A stretch of 64,000 nucleotides of DNA from assembly GCF_008692785.1 (NCBI RefSeq), contig NZ_VXJV01000002.1, forward strand, positions 62,001 to 126,000. Direction: 5' to 3'. The notes under the pieces were generated by a model. It made no database searches. It saw only the letters and a program-made list of their open reading frames with translations, and was not told where the DNA came from. This document shows, piece after piece, positions 11,283 through 26,430 of the stretch (position 1 is its first letter; each line of letters starts with the position of its first letter). Made by a program: the position numbers and the translations under genes. Source of the DNA: Salmonella enterica subsp. diarizonae. Its GTDB lineage: Bacteria; Pseudomonadota; Gammaproteobacteria; Enterobacterales; Enterobacteriaceae.

Positions 11283-13232
11283 ATGCGGTTGTTTATTGCC
11301 GAAAAACCGAGTCTGGGGCGCGCCATTGCGGATGTGCTGCCAAAGCCGCACCGTAAAGGCGATGGTTTTATTGAATGCGGAAACGGGCAGGTCGTCACCT
11401 GGTGTATTGGTCATTTGCTGGAACAGGCGCAGCCCGATGCGTATGACAGCCGTTATGCGCGCTGGAATCTGGCTGACCTGCCTATCGTGCCGGAAAAATG
11501 GCAGCTTCAGCCTCGACCTTCCGTCACCAAACAACTCAACGTGATTAAGCGCTTTTTGCATCAAGCCGGTGAAATTATTCACGCCGGCGACCCGGATCGT
11601 GAAGGGCAGCTTCTGGTTGATGAAGTGCTGGATTATCTCCAGCTTTCTGCCGAAAAGCGCCAGCGGGTGCAGCGTTGTCTGATAAACGACCTTAACCCGC
11701 AGGCGGTCGAGCGTGCTATCGACAGGCTACGGGCGAACAGCGACTTCGTGCCGCTGTGCGTCTCCGCGCTGGCGCGAGCGCGAGCGGACTGGCTGTATGG
11801 CATTAATATGACCCGCGCTTACACGATCCTGGGCCGTAATGCGGGCTATCAGGGCGTGTTATCCGTGGGACGCGTGCAGACGCCGGTACTGGGGCTGGTG
11901 GTGCGGCGAGATGAAGAGATTGAGAACTTCGTCGCCAAAGACTTCTTTGAAGTGAAGGCGCACATCGTTACGCCTGCCGACGAGCGTTTTACCGCTATCT
12001 GGCAGCCGAGCGAGGCGTGCGAACCTTATCAGGATGAAGAGGGGCGTTTGCTTCATCGTCCGCTGGCGGAGCATGTGGTGAACCGGATCAACGGTCAGCC
12101 CGCTCTGGTAACCAGTTATAATGATAAACGGGAATCAGAATCCGCGCCGCTGCCGTTTTCGCTCTCGACGCTGCAGATTGAAGCCGCCAAACGCTTTGGC
12201 CTGAGCGCGCAAAACGTGCTTGATATTTGTCAGAAGCTATATGAAACCCACAAGCTGATTACCTATCCGCGTTCCGACTGCCGTTATCTGCCGGAAGAAC
12301 ACTTTGCCGGACGGCACGCGGTAATGAACGCGATTAGCGTCCACGCCCCGGATTTACTGCCGCAGCCTGTGGTTAATCCTGATACGCGCAATCGCTGCTG
12401 GGATGACAAAAAAGTGGATGCGCACCACGCGATTATTCCGACGGCGCGCAGTTCTTCTGTCCATCTGACGGAAAATGAAGCGAAAGTTTATACCCTGATT
12501 GCGCGTCAGTACCTGATGCAGTTCTGCCCGGACGCGGTGTTTCGTAAATGCGTTATTGAACTGGAAATCGCCAAAGGGAAATTTGTCGCCAAAGCGCGTT
12601 TTCTGGCGGAGGCCGGTTGGCGGACGTTACTGGGCAGTAAAGAGCGCGACGAGGAGAACGACGGTACGCCGCTGCCGGTTGTCGCGAAAGGTGATGAGTT
12701 GCTGTGTGAAAAGGGGGAAGTGGTCGAACGCCAAACCCAGCCCCCGCGTCATTTCACTGATGCGACATTGCTTTCCGCGATGACCGGAATTGCCCGCTTC
12801 GTGCAGGATAAAGATCTGAAAAAGATCCTGCGTGCGACCGATGGGCTGGGGACGGAAGCCACGCGCGCCGGGATTATCGAGCTGCTGTTCAAGCGTAGCT
12901 TTCTGACTAAAAAAGGGCGCTACATTCATTCTACCGATGCTGGAAAAGCGTTAATACATTCGCTGCCGGAAATGGCGGCCCGTCCGGATATGACCGCGCA
13001 CTGGGAATCTGTTCTGACGCAAATCAGCGAAAAGCAGTGCCGTTACCAGGATTTTATGCAACCGTTGGTCGGCACGTTGTATCAGCTGATCGATCAGGCT
13101 AAGCGCACGCCGGTGAAGCGCTTCAGAGGGATTGTAGCGCCAGGCGGCGGAGAAAAGAAAAAGAGCGCGCCGCGCAAGCGAGCGGGCAAAAAAAGCCCGC
13201 CTGCTGAGGAGACAGGTCGTCAGGCCGAATAA
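11283..13232 (+). CDS. topB: DNA topoisomerase III
   Basis: This 649-aa type IA topoisomerase resolves single-stranded links between daughter chromosomes. The Toprim acidic motif is [10 protein letters not shown] near residue 100, and the catalytic tyrosine lies in [11 protein letters not shown] near residue 328. The lysine- and arginine-rich C-terminal tail ([13 protein letters not shown]) fits DNA binding. The longest frame overlaps selD by 53 bases, but [15 protein letters not shown] at 11283 is the family start. It is probably translated from a selD-topB message. Confidence 0.96.
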   Translation: MRLFIAEKPSLGRAIADVLPKPHRKGDGFIECGNGQVVTWCIGHLLEQAQPDAYDSRYARWNLADLPIVPEKWQLQPRPSVTKQLNVIKRFLHQAGEIIHAGDPDREGQLLVDEVLDYLQLSAEKRQRVQRCLINDLNPQAVERAIDRLRANSDFVPLCVSALARARADWLYGINMTRAYTILGRNAGYQGVLSVGRVQTPVLGLVVRRDEEIENFVAKDFFEVKAHIVTPADERFTAIWQPSEACEPYQDEEGRLLHRPLAEHVVNRINGQPALVTSYNDKRESESAPLPFSLSTLQIEAAKRFGLSAQNVLDICQKLYETHKLITYPRSDCRYLPEEHFAGRHAVMNAISVHAPDLLPQPVVNPDTRNRCWDDKKVDAHHAIIPTARSSSVHLTENEAKVYTLIARQYLMQFCPDAVFRKCVIELEIAKGKFVAKARFLAEAGWRTLLGSKERDEENDGTPLPVVAKGDELLCEKGEVVERQTQPPRHFTDATLLSAMTGIARFVQDKDLKKILRATDGLGTEATRAGIIELLFKRSFLTKKGRYIHSTDAGKALIHSLPEMAARPDMTAHWESVLTQISEKQCRYQDFMQPLVGTLYQLIDQAKRTPVKRFRGIVAPGGGEKKKSAPRKRAGKKSPPAEETGRQAE

Positions 13233-13257
13233 GCGCAAAGCCATCTGGCCTGACGAC
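13216..13257. terminator. Bidirectional hairpin between topB and gdhA
   Basis: Perfect 11-base arms GTCGTCAGGCC (13216-13226) and GGCCTGACGAC (13247-13257) flank a 20-base loop. The left arm lies in the last codons of topB, and the right arm lies just before the gdhA stop. No long T run follows on either side. The hairpin may end or stabilise both convergent messages. Confidence 0.5.
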
Positions 13258-13261
13258 GGGA

Positions 13262-14605
13262 TTAAATGACGCCCTGCGCCAGCATGGCGTCGGCGACTTT
13301 CACGAAACCGGCGATGTTGGCGCCCTGAACGTAGTTGGTATGCTTATTGTCGCCGCCGTACTCCACACAGGCGTGGTGGATATCCAGCATAATGTGATGC
13401 AGACGGGCGTCCACTTTCTCGGCTTTCCAGCTCAACCGCGCGGCGTTTTGCGCCATTTCCAGCCCCGATGTCGCCACGCCGCCCGCGTTGGCGGCTTTAC
13501 CCGGCGCAAACAGTACGCCCGCCTCAAGGAACAGATCGGTCGCTTCAATCGTGGTCGGCATATTTGCCCCTTCCGCCACGGCTTTTACGCCATTGGCAAT
13601 CAGTACGCGCGCGGCGTCAACGTCCAGTTCATTCTGCGTCGCGCATGGCAGGGCGATATCCACCGGTACGTTCCAGGGCTGCTGGCCTTCCAGATAGGTT
13701 AAACCAAACTCACGGGCGTAGTCAGCGACGCGACCGTCACGGCTGGCTTTAATTTCACACAGACGCGCCAGCTTCTCTTGCGTGAAGCCACTTTCATCGA
13801 CCACCGTCCCGCTCGAATCCGACGCGGTAACCACGCGCGCGCCAAAGGCCATCGCTTTCTCAATGGCATATTGCGCTACGTTGCCGGAGCCGGACACGGC
13901 GACGCGCATCCCTTCAAAACCGAGACCATGACGTTTAAGCATCGCTTCGGTGAAGTAGACCAGTCCATAGCCCGTCGCCTCCGGGCGAATCAGACTGCCG
14001 CCGAAGGAAAGCCCTTTGCCGGTGAAAACGCAGGCGCTGTTATTGGAAAGCTTGCGCATCATTCCCGCCATAAAGCCCACTTCGCGCCCGCCCACGCCGA
14101 TATCACCGGCAGGCACGTCGGTATCCGGCCCTAAATGGCGATACAGTTCAGTCATCAGCGCCTGGCAGAAACGCATCACTTCGCCTTCGCTTTTCCCTTT
14201 CGGATCGAAATCGCTGCCGCCCTTACCGCCGCCCATCGGCAACGTGGTGAGGGCATTTTTAAAGGTTTGTTCAAAGCCGAGGAACTTAAGGATGGAAAGA
14301 TTTACCGAAGGATGGAAGCGCATACCGCCTTTATAGGGGCCGATAGCAGAGTTGAACTGCACGCGCCAGGCGCGATTCACCTGCACCTGGTTTTTGTCGT
14401 CCAGCCACACCACGCGAAACTGGATCACGCGCTCTGGTTCAACCAAACGTTCTAGTAAAGACATGTGGCGGTAACGGGGGTTTTGTTCAAGAAACGGCCA
14501 CAGGGTGGTCATGACTTCACGGACGGCTTGCGCGAACTCGGTTTGATGCGGGTCGCGCTTTTGTACATGGTTGAGGAACGATTCCAGAGAACATGTCTGA
14601 TCCAT
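13262..14605 (-). CDS. gdhA: NADP-specific glutamate dehydrogenase
   Basis: This 447-aa hexameric enzyme aminates 2-oxoglutarate to glutamate with NADPH, the ammonia-assimilation route favoured at high ammonium. The substrate-binding PMGGGKGGSDFDPKG (about residue 125) and the nucleotide-binding SGSGNVAQYA (about 240) are intact. The length is that of E. coli GdhA. It converges with topB and is divergent from ynjH. Confidence 0.97.
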   Translation of the reverse strand: MDQTCSLESFLNHVQKRDPHQTEFAQAVREVMTTLWPFLEQNPRYRHMSLLERLVEPERVIQFRVVWLDDKNQVQVNRAWRVQFNSAIGPYKGGMRFHPSVNLSILKFLGFEQTFKNALTTLPMGGGKGGSDFDPKGKSEGEVMRFCQALMTELYRHLGPDTDVPAGDIGVGGREVGFMAGMMRKLSNNSACVFTGKGLSFGGSLIRPEATGYGLVYFTEAMLKRHGLGFEGMRVAVSGSGNVAQYAIEKAMAFGARVVTASDSSGTVVDESGFTQEKLARLCEIKASRDGRVADYAREFGLTYLEGQQPWNVPVDIALPCATQNELDVDAARVLIANGVKAVAEGANMPTTIEATDLFLEAGVLFAPGKAANAGGVATSGLEMAQNAARLSWKAEKVDARLHHIMLDIHHACVEYGGDNKHTNYVQGANIAGFVKVADAMLAQGVI

Positions 14606-14843
14606 AGATATAAAAACCTCTTATATATTAATGTGGTTGTATTTGCGTGTTATCAGAATAAGCGTTTGCAGTTTTCGACTATACCATCAGCAATGTGACG
14701 GTAAGCAAGAAAAAAATAACGCCGCTAAGTAAATTCATAACGGGGCGAGGGTCATAACTAAAAGCGATGACGAAAGAGGATTAAAGTTTTCGCGGCGGCT
14801 TACCGTTATACTGAGAATATGCCCAGAAAAATAAGGAAATCCT

Positions 14844-15119
14844 ATGCGCCGAAGCCTTGTGATCGCCGTGATGTCGGTAATGCCAATGGTCGCGCTGGCA
14901 AACCAGAACAGTCGTCCTGATATCCAGGTGAATGTCCCGCCGGAAGTTTTCAGCACGCACGGTCAGTCGTCCCAGCCCTGCATTCAGTGCTGCGTTTACC
15001 AGGATCAGAATTACTCCGAAGGCGCGGTAATAAAAGTGGAAGGGGTAGTGCTCCAGTGCCAGCGTGACGAAAAAACCATCAGCACAAATCCGTTAGTCTG
15101 GCGTCGCGTAAAGCTATAA
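14844..15119 (+). CDS. ynjH: YnjH family small periplasmic protein (DUF1496)
   Basis: This 91-aa protein starts with a signal peptide (MRRSLVIAVMSVMPMVALA). The mature part contains the cysteine cluster CIQCCVYQDQNYSEGAV, typical of DUF1496. It matches E. coli YnjH in size and neighbourhood. GGAAAT lies before the start. Its last 41 bases overlap the 3' end of the convergent nudG. Function unknown. Confidence 0.85.
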   Translation: MRRSLVIAVMSVMPMVALANQNSRPDIQVNVPPEVFSTHGQSSQPCIQCCVYQDQNYSEGAVIKVEGVVLQCQRDEKTISTNPLVWRRVKL

Positions 15120-15495
15120 ACGCCTGCAATAGCGGAATATCCGCCGGGGCGAGCGGGTACTCCAACGCTTCCTCCGGCGTACACCAGGCGAATGCCTGAT
15201 GTTCCAGCGCACAAATCAGACCGTTAAACGCAGGCACATGCCAGGCGTGCAAATGAATCCGTCGGCCAGACACGTCGCGTTGATGGCTGGCGATATAGAC
15301 GCCGGGCGTGGCGTCAATTCCTAACTCTTCGCGTAGTTCGCGGATAAGCGCCTGCGGCTGGGTTTCGCCGGGTTCGACTTTACCCCCGGCAAACTCCCAT
15401 AAGCCGGCTTGATCCGCATGACTTGGGCGCTGGGCCAGCAGAATTTTGCCGTCGCGTTCAATGATGGCAGCAACAACATCGAGTTTTTTTATCAT
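15079..15495 (-). CDS. nudG: CTP pyrophosphohydrolase (Nudix) NudG
   Basis: This 138-aa MutT-like hydrolase cleaves CTP and oxidised or methylated dCTP to the monophosphate. The Nudix box starts at GGKVEPGE and ends REELGI, with all consensus Glu and Gly residues present. The N-terminus VVAAIIERDGKILLAQRP is typical. It overlaps ynjH tail to tail by 41 bases, so both reading frames are constrained there. Confidence 0.92.
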   Translation of the reverse strand: MIKKLDVVAAIIERDGKILLAQRPSHADQAGLWEFAGGKVEPGETQPQALIRELREELGIDATPGVYIASHQRDVSGRRIHLHAWHVPAFNGLICALEHQAFAWCTPEEALEYPLAPADIPLLQAFIALRDARLTDLC

Positions 15496-15567
15496 TTTCG
15501 TTAAGGTCGTTATTCCTGCCGGGAAGCGTCGCGCTATCCCGGTCTTACGGTTAATCAGATAGCGGAA

Positions 15568-16374
15568 TCAAACACGAAACGTCGCCCAGACCGGCGCATG
15601 GTCGGAGGGTTTTTCCATACTGCGAATGTCATAGTCAATACCGGTTTCTGAGCAACGTTCCGCCAGCGGAGCGCTTGCCAGCAAGAGATCGATGCGCAGT
15701 CCGCGATTATCCACGAAACCTTTTGAGCGGTAATCAAACCACGAAAATTTATCCGTCGTTTCTGGATTCGCCTGACGGAATGTGTCCACTAATCCCCACT
15801 TCAGTAACCGCGACATCCATTCACGCTCCTCCGGCAGGAAGGAGCATTTACCGGTACGCAGCCAGCGTTTGCGGTTCTCTTCGCCGATGCCAATATCCAG
15901 ATCGGTCGGGCTGATATTCATGTCGCCCATAATTAATACCGGATTATCGCATTTGAGTTCCGTTTCAAGATAATTTTGCAAGTTCTGGTAAAACTGCGCT
16001 TTCGCGGGGAACTTCAGCGGATGATCCCGGCTTTCCCCCTGCGGGAAATAGCCGTTAATGACGGTGATATTACCCAGCGGCGAGGGGATTTCCGCCATGA
16101 TAATGCGGCGTTGCGCCTCTTCGCCATCATCCGGGAAACCGCGTCTGACGGAAATTGGCGTGGCTTTTGTTAGCAGCGCGACGCCGTAATGGCCCTTTTG
16201 TCCATGATAGAAAACGTTATAGCCCAGCTTCGCAACCTCTTCGAGCGGGAACATTTCGTCGTGGACTTTTGTCTCCTGTAGACCGATCACATCGGGCTGG
16301 TGTTTTTCGACAATCGCTTCAAGCTGATGGGGACGGGCGCGCAGGCCGTTGATATTAAAAGAGACAAATTTCAT
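15568..16374 (-). CDS. xthA: Exonuclease III (AP endonuclease)
   Basis: This 268-aa base-excision-repair enzyme cleaves at abasic sites and removes 3' blocking groups. Active-site landmarks are LQETKV (Glu34), GDMNISPTD (Asp151, Asn153) and SDHAPVWA (Asp258, His259). The open frame runs upstream to 16563, but the protein starts [12 protein letters not shown] at 16374. The extra 63 residues have no family support. Confidence 0.96.
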   Translation of the reverse strand: MKFVSFNINGLRARPHQLEAIVEKHQPDVIGLQETKVHDEMFPLEEVAKLGYNVFYHGQKGHYGVALLTKATPISVRRGFPDDGEEAQRRIIMAEIPSPLGNITVINGYFPQGESRDHPLKFPAKAQFYQNLQNYLETELKCDNPVLIMGDMNISPTDLDIGIGEENRKRWLRTGKCSFLPEEREWMSRLLKWGLVDTFRQANPETTDKFSWFDYRSKGFVDNRGLRIDLLLASAPLAERCSETGIDYDIRSMEKPSDHAPVWATFRV

Positions 16375-16635
16375 AGTCACTGCCACTTTGCAAGGTGAAT
16401 CGTGTTGGGATGGTAGCAGAAATTTTGCCGGGTGACTGCCACTCATCGTCAGATTCGGCCAATGGAAGCGTATGGTGTTTTCTATAGAGCAAAAATGGCG
16501 CTGTTTGAATGCAGATGCGCCAGAACGGGGCGGTAATTTCCAGTAAATTTCGTATAAGATCACAATTCCAGAATTATATTTGGCAACTGAATAATATTTC
16601 GCTTTTTCCTCTTTTTAGTCAGCGACTATGCGGGA

Positions 16636-16667
16636 ATATTCACTTTTCATGCAGTAAAAGTGAATAT
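16636..16667. promoter_or_regulatory. 12-bp inverted repeat upstream of astC, possible ArgR/NtrC region
   Basis: The arms ATATTCACTTTT and AAAAGTGAATAT are perfect inverted copies around an eight-base centre. Each arm contains the TGAAT/ATTCA half-site used by ArgR, which is known to act upstream of astC in enteric bacteria. The site lies about 65 bases upstream of the -24 element. Which protein binds is inferred. Confidence 0.5.
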
Positions 16668-16730
16668 CGTTACGCTGTAAGCCATTGATTTACCGTCCAT
16701 CACTTCCGTTTATGCAATTTTAACGCTGGC

Positions 16731-16746
16731 TGGCACGAACGCTGCA
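16731..16746 (+). promoter_or_regulatory. Sigma-54 promoter of astCADBE
   Basis: TGGCAC, five bases, CTGCA: the -24 GG and -12 GC doublets are correctly spaced and only one base differs from the TGGCAC-N5-TTGCA consensus. It sits 73 bases before the astC start. This agrees with nitrogen-limitation (NtrC) control of the ast operon. Confidence 0.8.
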
Positions 16747-16789
16747 ATCTACATTTACAGCGCAAACACTCATATTATTTAACATATAA

Positions 16790-21878
<5,089 letters not shown>

Positions 21879-21886
<8 letters not shown>

Positions 21887-22847
21887 CTTTCTGGCGTTGA
21901 CGCTAAGCGGAACGACGCCACGGGTGACGCATGGGCAGGGCGCGGGTTTTCGCTGGCGCTGGTTAGGCCATGGTCTGCTTGAACTTACGCCCGATGCGCC
22001 GGTCGACCGCGCGTTAATTCTTTCTGCGGGTATACACGGCAATGAAACCGCGCCGGTAGAGATGCTGGATAAGCTGCTGTCGGCACTGTGTGCCGGCAGC
22101 TTGACTTTAACGTGGCGAGTGCTGGTGGTACTCGGCAATCCGCAGGCGCTGGCCGCGGGAACACGCTATTGCCACAGTGATATGAACCGTATGTTCGGCG
22201 GGCGCTGGCAGTCCTTTGCCGAAAGCGATGAAACGCGGCGAGCGCGTGAGCTAGAGCTAAGTCTGGAGACCTTCTTTTCATATGGCCAGGCGCGGGTACG
22301 CTGGCATCTGGATCTGCATACCGCCATTCGTGGCTCGCATCATTTGCGTTTTGGTGTACTGCCGCAGCGCGACCGCCCGTGGGAGGCGGATTTTCTGGCG
22401 TGGCTGGGCGCGGCAGGGCTGGAGGCGTTGGTATTTCATCAGACGCCCGGCGGTACATTTACGCACTTTAGCTCTGAACATTTCGGCGCGCTTTCCTGTA
22501 CGCTGGAGTTGGGGAAGGCGCTGCCGTTTGGGCAAAACGATCTGACGCAGTTCAGCGTAACCTCGCAGGCGTTGTCGGCGCTGCTGAGCGGTCTCGAAAC
22601 GTCAACCTCGTCTTCGCCGCCGCTACGCTATCGGGTGGTGTCGCAAATCACGCGTCACAGCGACAATTTCGCGCTTTATATGGATGCGCAAACGCTGAAT
22701 TTTACTGCCTTTACAAAGGGAACGTTGCTGGCCGAGGAGGGGGATAAGCGCGTGACGGTGACGCATGACGTTGAATATGTTCTCTTTCCTAACCCCTCCG
22801 TCGCCTGCGGATTGCGGGCCGGATTAATGCTGGAAAGGCTTCCCTGA
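21879..22847 (+). CDS. astE: Succinylglutamate desuccinylase
   Basis: This 322-aa zinc carboxypeptidase-like enzyme releases succinate and glutamate, the last step of the pathway. Zinc ligands are in [11 protein letters not shown] and [10 protein letters not shown], and the catalytic Glu in [12 protein letters not shown]. It overlaps astB by eight bases, so the five ast genes form one translationally coupled operon. Confidence 0.95.
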
Positions 22848-23182
22848 TAAATGTCCCTGTAAGCTCACGTTAGGGTTACAGGGATGATTTGGGACACAGT
22901 TTCATGCTATTACGGATTATTCCTGGAGAATTGCTTTATTAATAAGCGTTGCTGCGTTATAGTTCTGCATAATTTCTGCTATATCATTCTGTTGTATATT
23001 TCTCTTTCAACTCTGCGCAATTTATTCTTTTTTTCTTCACAATTGGCGAAAAGGTGTTTTTTATACTTTCATTGTTTTACCGTTGTTATGACTAATTGAC
23101 GCTAAGACGGTTAAAGTTAATCACGACAACACGGCGCTGTTTTAAATATGCCGTAAAAATAACTGAAAGGAAGGATGGAAAT
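22848..23182. promoter_or_regulatory. astE-spy intergenic region
   Basis: This region of 335 bases has no convincing gene. It begins with a hairpin (TCCCTGTAA/TTACAGGGA, 22854-22884) that may end the ast message, although no T run follows. The remainder is AT-rich and must contain the spy promoter. A 71-codon frame at 22884-23099 has no ribosome site and no recognisable product. Confidence 0.45.
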
Positions 23183-23668
23183 ATGCGTAAACTGACTGCT
23201 CTGTTTGTTGCCTCTACCCTGGCGATGGGTGCTGCGAATCTGGCTCATGCCGCTGAGACTACCACCGCCGCGCCAGCGGATGCGAAGCCAATGATGCAGC
23301 ATAAAGGTAAGTTTGGCCCACATCACGATATGATGTTTAAAAACCTGAACCTGACGGACGCGCAGAAGCAACAAATTCGCGACATTATGAAAGCGCAGCG
23401 CGAGCAAATGAAACGCCCGCCGCTGGAAGAGCGTCGCGCCATGCATGATATTATTGCCAGCGATACCTTCGATAAAGCCAAAGCCGAAGCGCAAATTACG
23501 AAAATGGAAGCGCAGCGCAAGGCTAATATGCTGGCGCATATGGAAACCCAGAATAAAATTTATAACGTTCTGACGCCGGAACAGAAAAAGCAATATAACG
23601 CTAATTTTGAGAAGCGTCTGACAGAACGCCCGGCGCAAGAAGGTAAAATGCCTGCTGCGGCAGAATAA
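23183..23668 (+). CDS. spy: Periplasmic stress chaperone Spy
   Basis: This 161-aa ATP-independent periplasmic chaperone belongs to the CpxP/Spy family. The signal peptide ends at LAHA (residue 23). The mature protein has the paired family motifs LTDAQKQQ and LTPEQKKQ, and a helical basic middle. The ATG at 23183 follows AAGGA; an upstream in-frame ATG at 23096 would hide the signal peptide. Known regulators of the family gene are CpxR and BaeR; I did not assign their sites. Confidence 0.94.
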   Translation: MRKLTALFVASTLAMGAANLAHAAETTTAAPADAKPMMQHKGKFGPHHDMMFKNLNLTDAQKQQIRDIMKAQREQMKRPPLEERRAMHDIIASDTFDKAKAEAQITKMEAQRKANMLAHMETQNKIYNVLTPEQKKQYNANFEKRLTERPAQEGKMPAAAE

Positions 23669-23685
23669 CTTTCCGCATAATTTAA

Positions 23686-23741
23686 GACCGCCGGTCTTGT
23701 CGACAACACAGTCGTTGAGGTGGACAGGATCGGCGGTTTTC
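23686..23741. terminator. Possible spy/cho bidirectional terminator
   Basis: ACCGCCG (23687) and CGGCGGT (23731) are complementary and are followed by TTTTCTTT on the plus strand. The loop is long, with an inner GTCGACAACACAGTCG stem. The two convergent genes probably share it. Confidence 0.45.
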
Positions 23742-23742
23742 T

Positions 23743-24624
23743 TTATGACAGGCGATAGCCGGTGTTCAGTTCAATGATCTCATATTGACCTGACATTAAT
23801 GGCTTACAGAGAATTTTATAGCCGTCCTGATCAAAGCCCGCAGGTGCGCGCACTAGTGTGGCGGCCTCATCCAGCGAGGGTACCGCCCCCAGCCATAACC
23901 AGTTGTTGATAATGTGGAACTGGGTCATTTGTGGGCGACTCTCTTTTAACGCGATAGCGCCTTTCCAGGGCCAGCAAACCACACGTAACCGTTCCAGTGA
24001 TGCCTGCAGACGAAGAAAATGCGTCTGCGGGCTTTCTTGTCCGCAACACGCGCCAGCGCAGCGCTTCAGAGCGAAACGAAAACAGGCGCGCCCACGGCTT
24101 ACCGGTTCAAGCCCCAGCAGGCCGTAACACAATTTTTGTTCATCGGCGAGGTTCTGTAATCTTTGCAGCGCCGCCCGACGGTTGGCGAAGAGGCCAAACA
24201 GGTTTGGCTCATGGGAAAAATCGACGCTGCGGGCGGAAACGACCTCAATCTTTTGTTCGCTCAACTGTAGAGAGCAAAGCTGGCGATTACGACGTAACCG
24301 CTTGTTAAACAGCGGCTGTTGCTCTTTGATCAGCCGTGCCTCCAGCAGCAAAGCGCCCATTTCCCCAGCGGTGCAGATCCAACTTATCCGCCGCGACTGT
24401 CGCAGCATAGCGGCCTCGTCAGGCGTTCGCAGATGTGAAAGTACCCGGCTGCGAATATTCACGCTTTTACCGATATAAAGTGGCAGCGTATCGCTTTCGC
24501 TATGAAATACATAGACGCCTGGTAAGGCTGGCAACTCGCTGAGGAAAGGACGTAAATGTTCTGGATATTCGTAAATGGCCGCCGCTTCAAACTCAAGACG
24601 GGGGGCTGATTGACGCCGTACCAC
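23743..24624 (-). CDS. cho: UvrC-like excinuclease Cho
   Basis: This 293-aa protein makes the 3' incision in nucleotide excision repair, resembling the N-terminal half of UvrC. It has a GIY-YIG core (PGVYVFHSES then LPLYIGKSVNIRSRV, about residues 35-60) and a cysteine-containing block RCAGACCGQ. The frame can open at an ATG at 24651. A GTG at 24624 has GGAG at the right distance and gives MVRRQSAPRLEFE, which matches the E. coli start. Confidence 0.92.
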   Translation of the reverse strand: MVRRQSAPRLEFEAAAIYEYPEHLRPFLSELPALPGVYVFHSESDTLPLYIGKSVNIRSRVLSHLRTPDEAAMLRQSRRISWICTAGEMGALLLEARLIKEQQPLFNKRLRRNRQLCSLQLSEQKIEVVSARSVDFSHEPNLFGLFANRRAALQRLQNLADEQKLCYGLLGLEPVSRGRACFRFALKRCAGACCGQESPQTHFLRLQASLERLRVVCWPWKGAIALKESRPQMTQFHIINNWLWLGAVPSLDEAATLVRAPAGFDQDGYKILCKPLMSGQYEIIELNTGYRLS

Positions 24625-24697
24625 AGTGCTCTCCGTTAACTGGTTATTCATCCAGTATAACAGCGGATGTGTGATTAAAAAAGAGGCTGGGAAGAGA

Positions 24698-24730
24698 GGA
24701 GGCCGGATAGACGAGCGATATCCGGCACAA
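24698..24730. repeat. REP element downstream of nadE
   Basis: GAGGCCGGATAGACGAGC followed by GATATCCGGCAC forms a REP-like imperfect palindrome. It lies between the nadE stop and the cho start, both on the minus strand. Confidence 0.6.
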
Positions 24731-24744
24731 CAGTAGAAGTACGC

Positions 24745-25572
24745 TTACTTTTTCCAGAAGTCGTCGAATACCGTAATCGGTAAACGGCGCTTATGTTCAG
24801 TTTTTACATACCAGCCTTCGATAGTTTTAGCGATGGCGGAGTCCAGCGTTTTACCTTCCAGATAATCGTCAATATTGTCATACGTTACGCCCAGCGCGGC
24901 TTCATCAGGCAGTGAGGGGCGGTCATCTTCCAAATCGGCGGTGGGGACTTTTTTATACAGATGCTCAGGACAGCCCAGCGCTGCGAGAAGCTGTTTGCCC
25001 TGGCGTTTGTTAAGGCGATGAAGTGGGTTAATATCGGTACCGCCATCGCCATATTTGGTGAAGAACCCGGTTACCGCTTCCGCCGCATGGTCGGTGCCCA
25101 CCACGACGCCGTGAGTCATACCGGCGATGCTATATTGCGCTTTCATTCGCTCACGGGCTTTTTCATTGCCGCGAACAAAATCGCTCAGCTCAATTCCCGC
25201 TTCGCGCAGCGCCTGCTCGCTGGCGAGGACGGCGCCTTTAATATTGACGGTGAGTACTCTGTCCGGCTGAATAAAAGCAATGGCGTCCTGGCAATCCTGC
25301 TCATCGGCCTGTACGCCATAAGGCAGACGAACGGCGATAAACTGCAGCGCGTTATCGCCGGTCTCTTCCCGCAATTCGGCGATAGCCATCTGGCTGAGTT
25401 TACCGGCTAGCGTCGAATCCTGCCCGCCGCTGATGCCTAACACCAGCGATTTCAAAAAGGGATAGGTTTTCAGGTACGCTTTAAGAAAATCCACGCTGCG
25501 GCGAATTTCTTCTTCAGGGTTGATATGCGGTTTCGCGCCAAGCGCCTGGATTATCTCTTGCTGCAGAGTCAT
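24745..25572 (-). CDS. nadE: Ammonia-dependent NAD+ synthetase
   Basis: This 275-aa enzyme performs the last step of NAD synthesis, amidating deamido-NAD through an adenylate. The PP-loop is [15 protein letters not shown] near residue 45, and the [20 protein letters not shown] block near 165 is the substrate site. There is no glutaminase domain, so it uses free ammonia. It is transcribed divergently from osmE. Confidence 0.96.
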   Translation of the reverse strand: MTLQQEIIQALGAKPHINPEEEIRRSVDFLKAYLKTYPFLKSLVLGISGGQDSTLAGKLSQMAIAELREETGDNALQFIAVRLPYGVQADEQDCQDAIAFIQPDRVLTVNIKGAVLASEQALREAGIELSDFVRGNEKARERMKAQYSIAGMTHGVVVGTDHAAEAVTGFFTKYGDGGTDINPLHRLNKRQGKQLLAALGCPEHLYKKVPTADLEDDRPSLPDEAALGVTYDNIDDYLEGKTLDSAIAKTIEGWYVKTEHKRRLPITVFDDFWKK

Positions 25573-25788
25573 TTAACCCCCTTCGACATTAAAAAATGAA
25601 TCATTACTCTGTTAAAGCTAACCCTTTGCCGCTGAAACGACAAGGTTTGACGGGCTAAGCGGTGTTTAAACCAACATGTATCTGCGTAGAGAATTTTCCG
25701 AAAGACTTTTTGTGGCGAGCCGCGGCTTGAAAAATGTTCTGATGTATTCCAGGCTTACATAACACGCTGATAAACAAGAGGACGGAAA

Positions 25789-26130
25789 ATGAACAAGAAC
25801 GTAGCAGGAATTTTAAGCGCAGCGGCGGTAATGACTATGCTGGCAGGCTGTACGGCGTATGATCGTACAAAAGACCAATTTGTTGAGCCTGTCGTTAAAG
25901 ACGTTAAAAAAGGCATGAGCAGGGCGCAGGTTGCGCAGATTGCGGGCAAACCGTCATCTGAAGTGAGCATGATTCATGCGCGCGGTACCTGTCAGACCTA
26001 CATCCTGGGTCAACGTGATGGTAAAGCGGAAACCTACTTTGTTGCGCTGGATGATACTGGGCACGTGATTAACTCCGGCTATCAGACCTGTGCGGAGTAC
26101 GATACTGACCCACAGGCGCCGAAGCAGTAA
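25789..26130 (+). CDS. osmE: Osmotically inducible lipoprotein OsmE
   Basis: This 113-aa lipoprotein has an SmpA/OmlA-like domain. The signal peptide ends at the lipobox LAGC (Cys21). The motif [19 protein letters not shown] is the hallmark of the fold. The E. coli gene is sigma-S dependent and induced by salt. A terminator with a T run follows. Confidence 0.93.
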   Translation: MNKNVAGILSAAAVMTMLAGCTAYDRTKDQFVEPVVKDVKKGMSRAQVAQIAGKPSSEVSMIHARGTCQTYILGQRDGKAETYFVALDDTGHVINSGYQTCAEYDTDPQAPKQ

Positions 26131-26158
26131 CAACTGTACATTGCCTGAACATTCAAGG

Positions 26159-26185
26159 AAACCGGCCAACGAGCCGGTTTTTTTG
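26159..26185 (+). terminator. osmE intrinsic terminator
   Basis: AAACCGGC, a short loop and GCCGGTTT are followed by a T-rich tail, 28 bases after the osmE stop codon. Confidence 0.85.
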
Positions 26186-26199
26186 TGTCGGCAATAACC

Positions 26200-26246
26200 T
26201 TATTTATTATCGCGAATTATTTGCCCGAAATGTGAGGGGGGTCATA
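26200..26246 (+). promoter_or_regulatory. chb operon control region (NagC-like and CRP-like sites)
   Basis: The AT-rich TTATTTATTATCGCGAATTA at 26200-26219 resembles NagC operators. TGTGA-N6-TCATA at 26231-26246 is close to the CRP consensus. Both regulators are known to act on the E. coli chb operon. The sites are read by eye and would be about 185-230 bases upstream of chbB. Confidence 0.5.
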
Positions 26247-26430
26247 ACGCCAGGTCAATGAGAGACAATTTAGTGGGTCAAGGAAATACCATCCGGCGGT
26301 CCGATCCCGTATACTCATTTCAGCCACCTAAAAAAGTAAATCCGGTTACGCAAGTCGCCCAGAGTATGGATGCAGGTTGAGGCTTGCGGAGTATCTGGTT
26401 GACAGATAATCGCACATGAGGAAGGTTTTT

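Noticed and set aside
22854-22884. Hairpin after astE as an intrinsic terminator
   Set aside because: The stem is good (nine pairs) but no T run follows, so it is only noted in the intergenic entry.
22884-23099. 71-codon hydrophobic frame between astE and spy
   Set aside because: It is AT-rich, with no ribosome site; hydrophobicity follows from T-rich codons.
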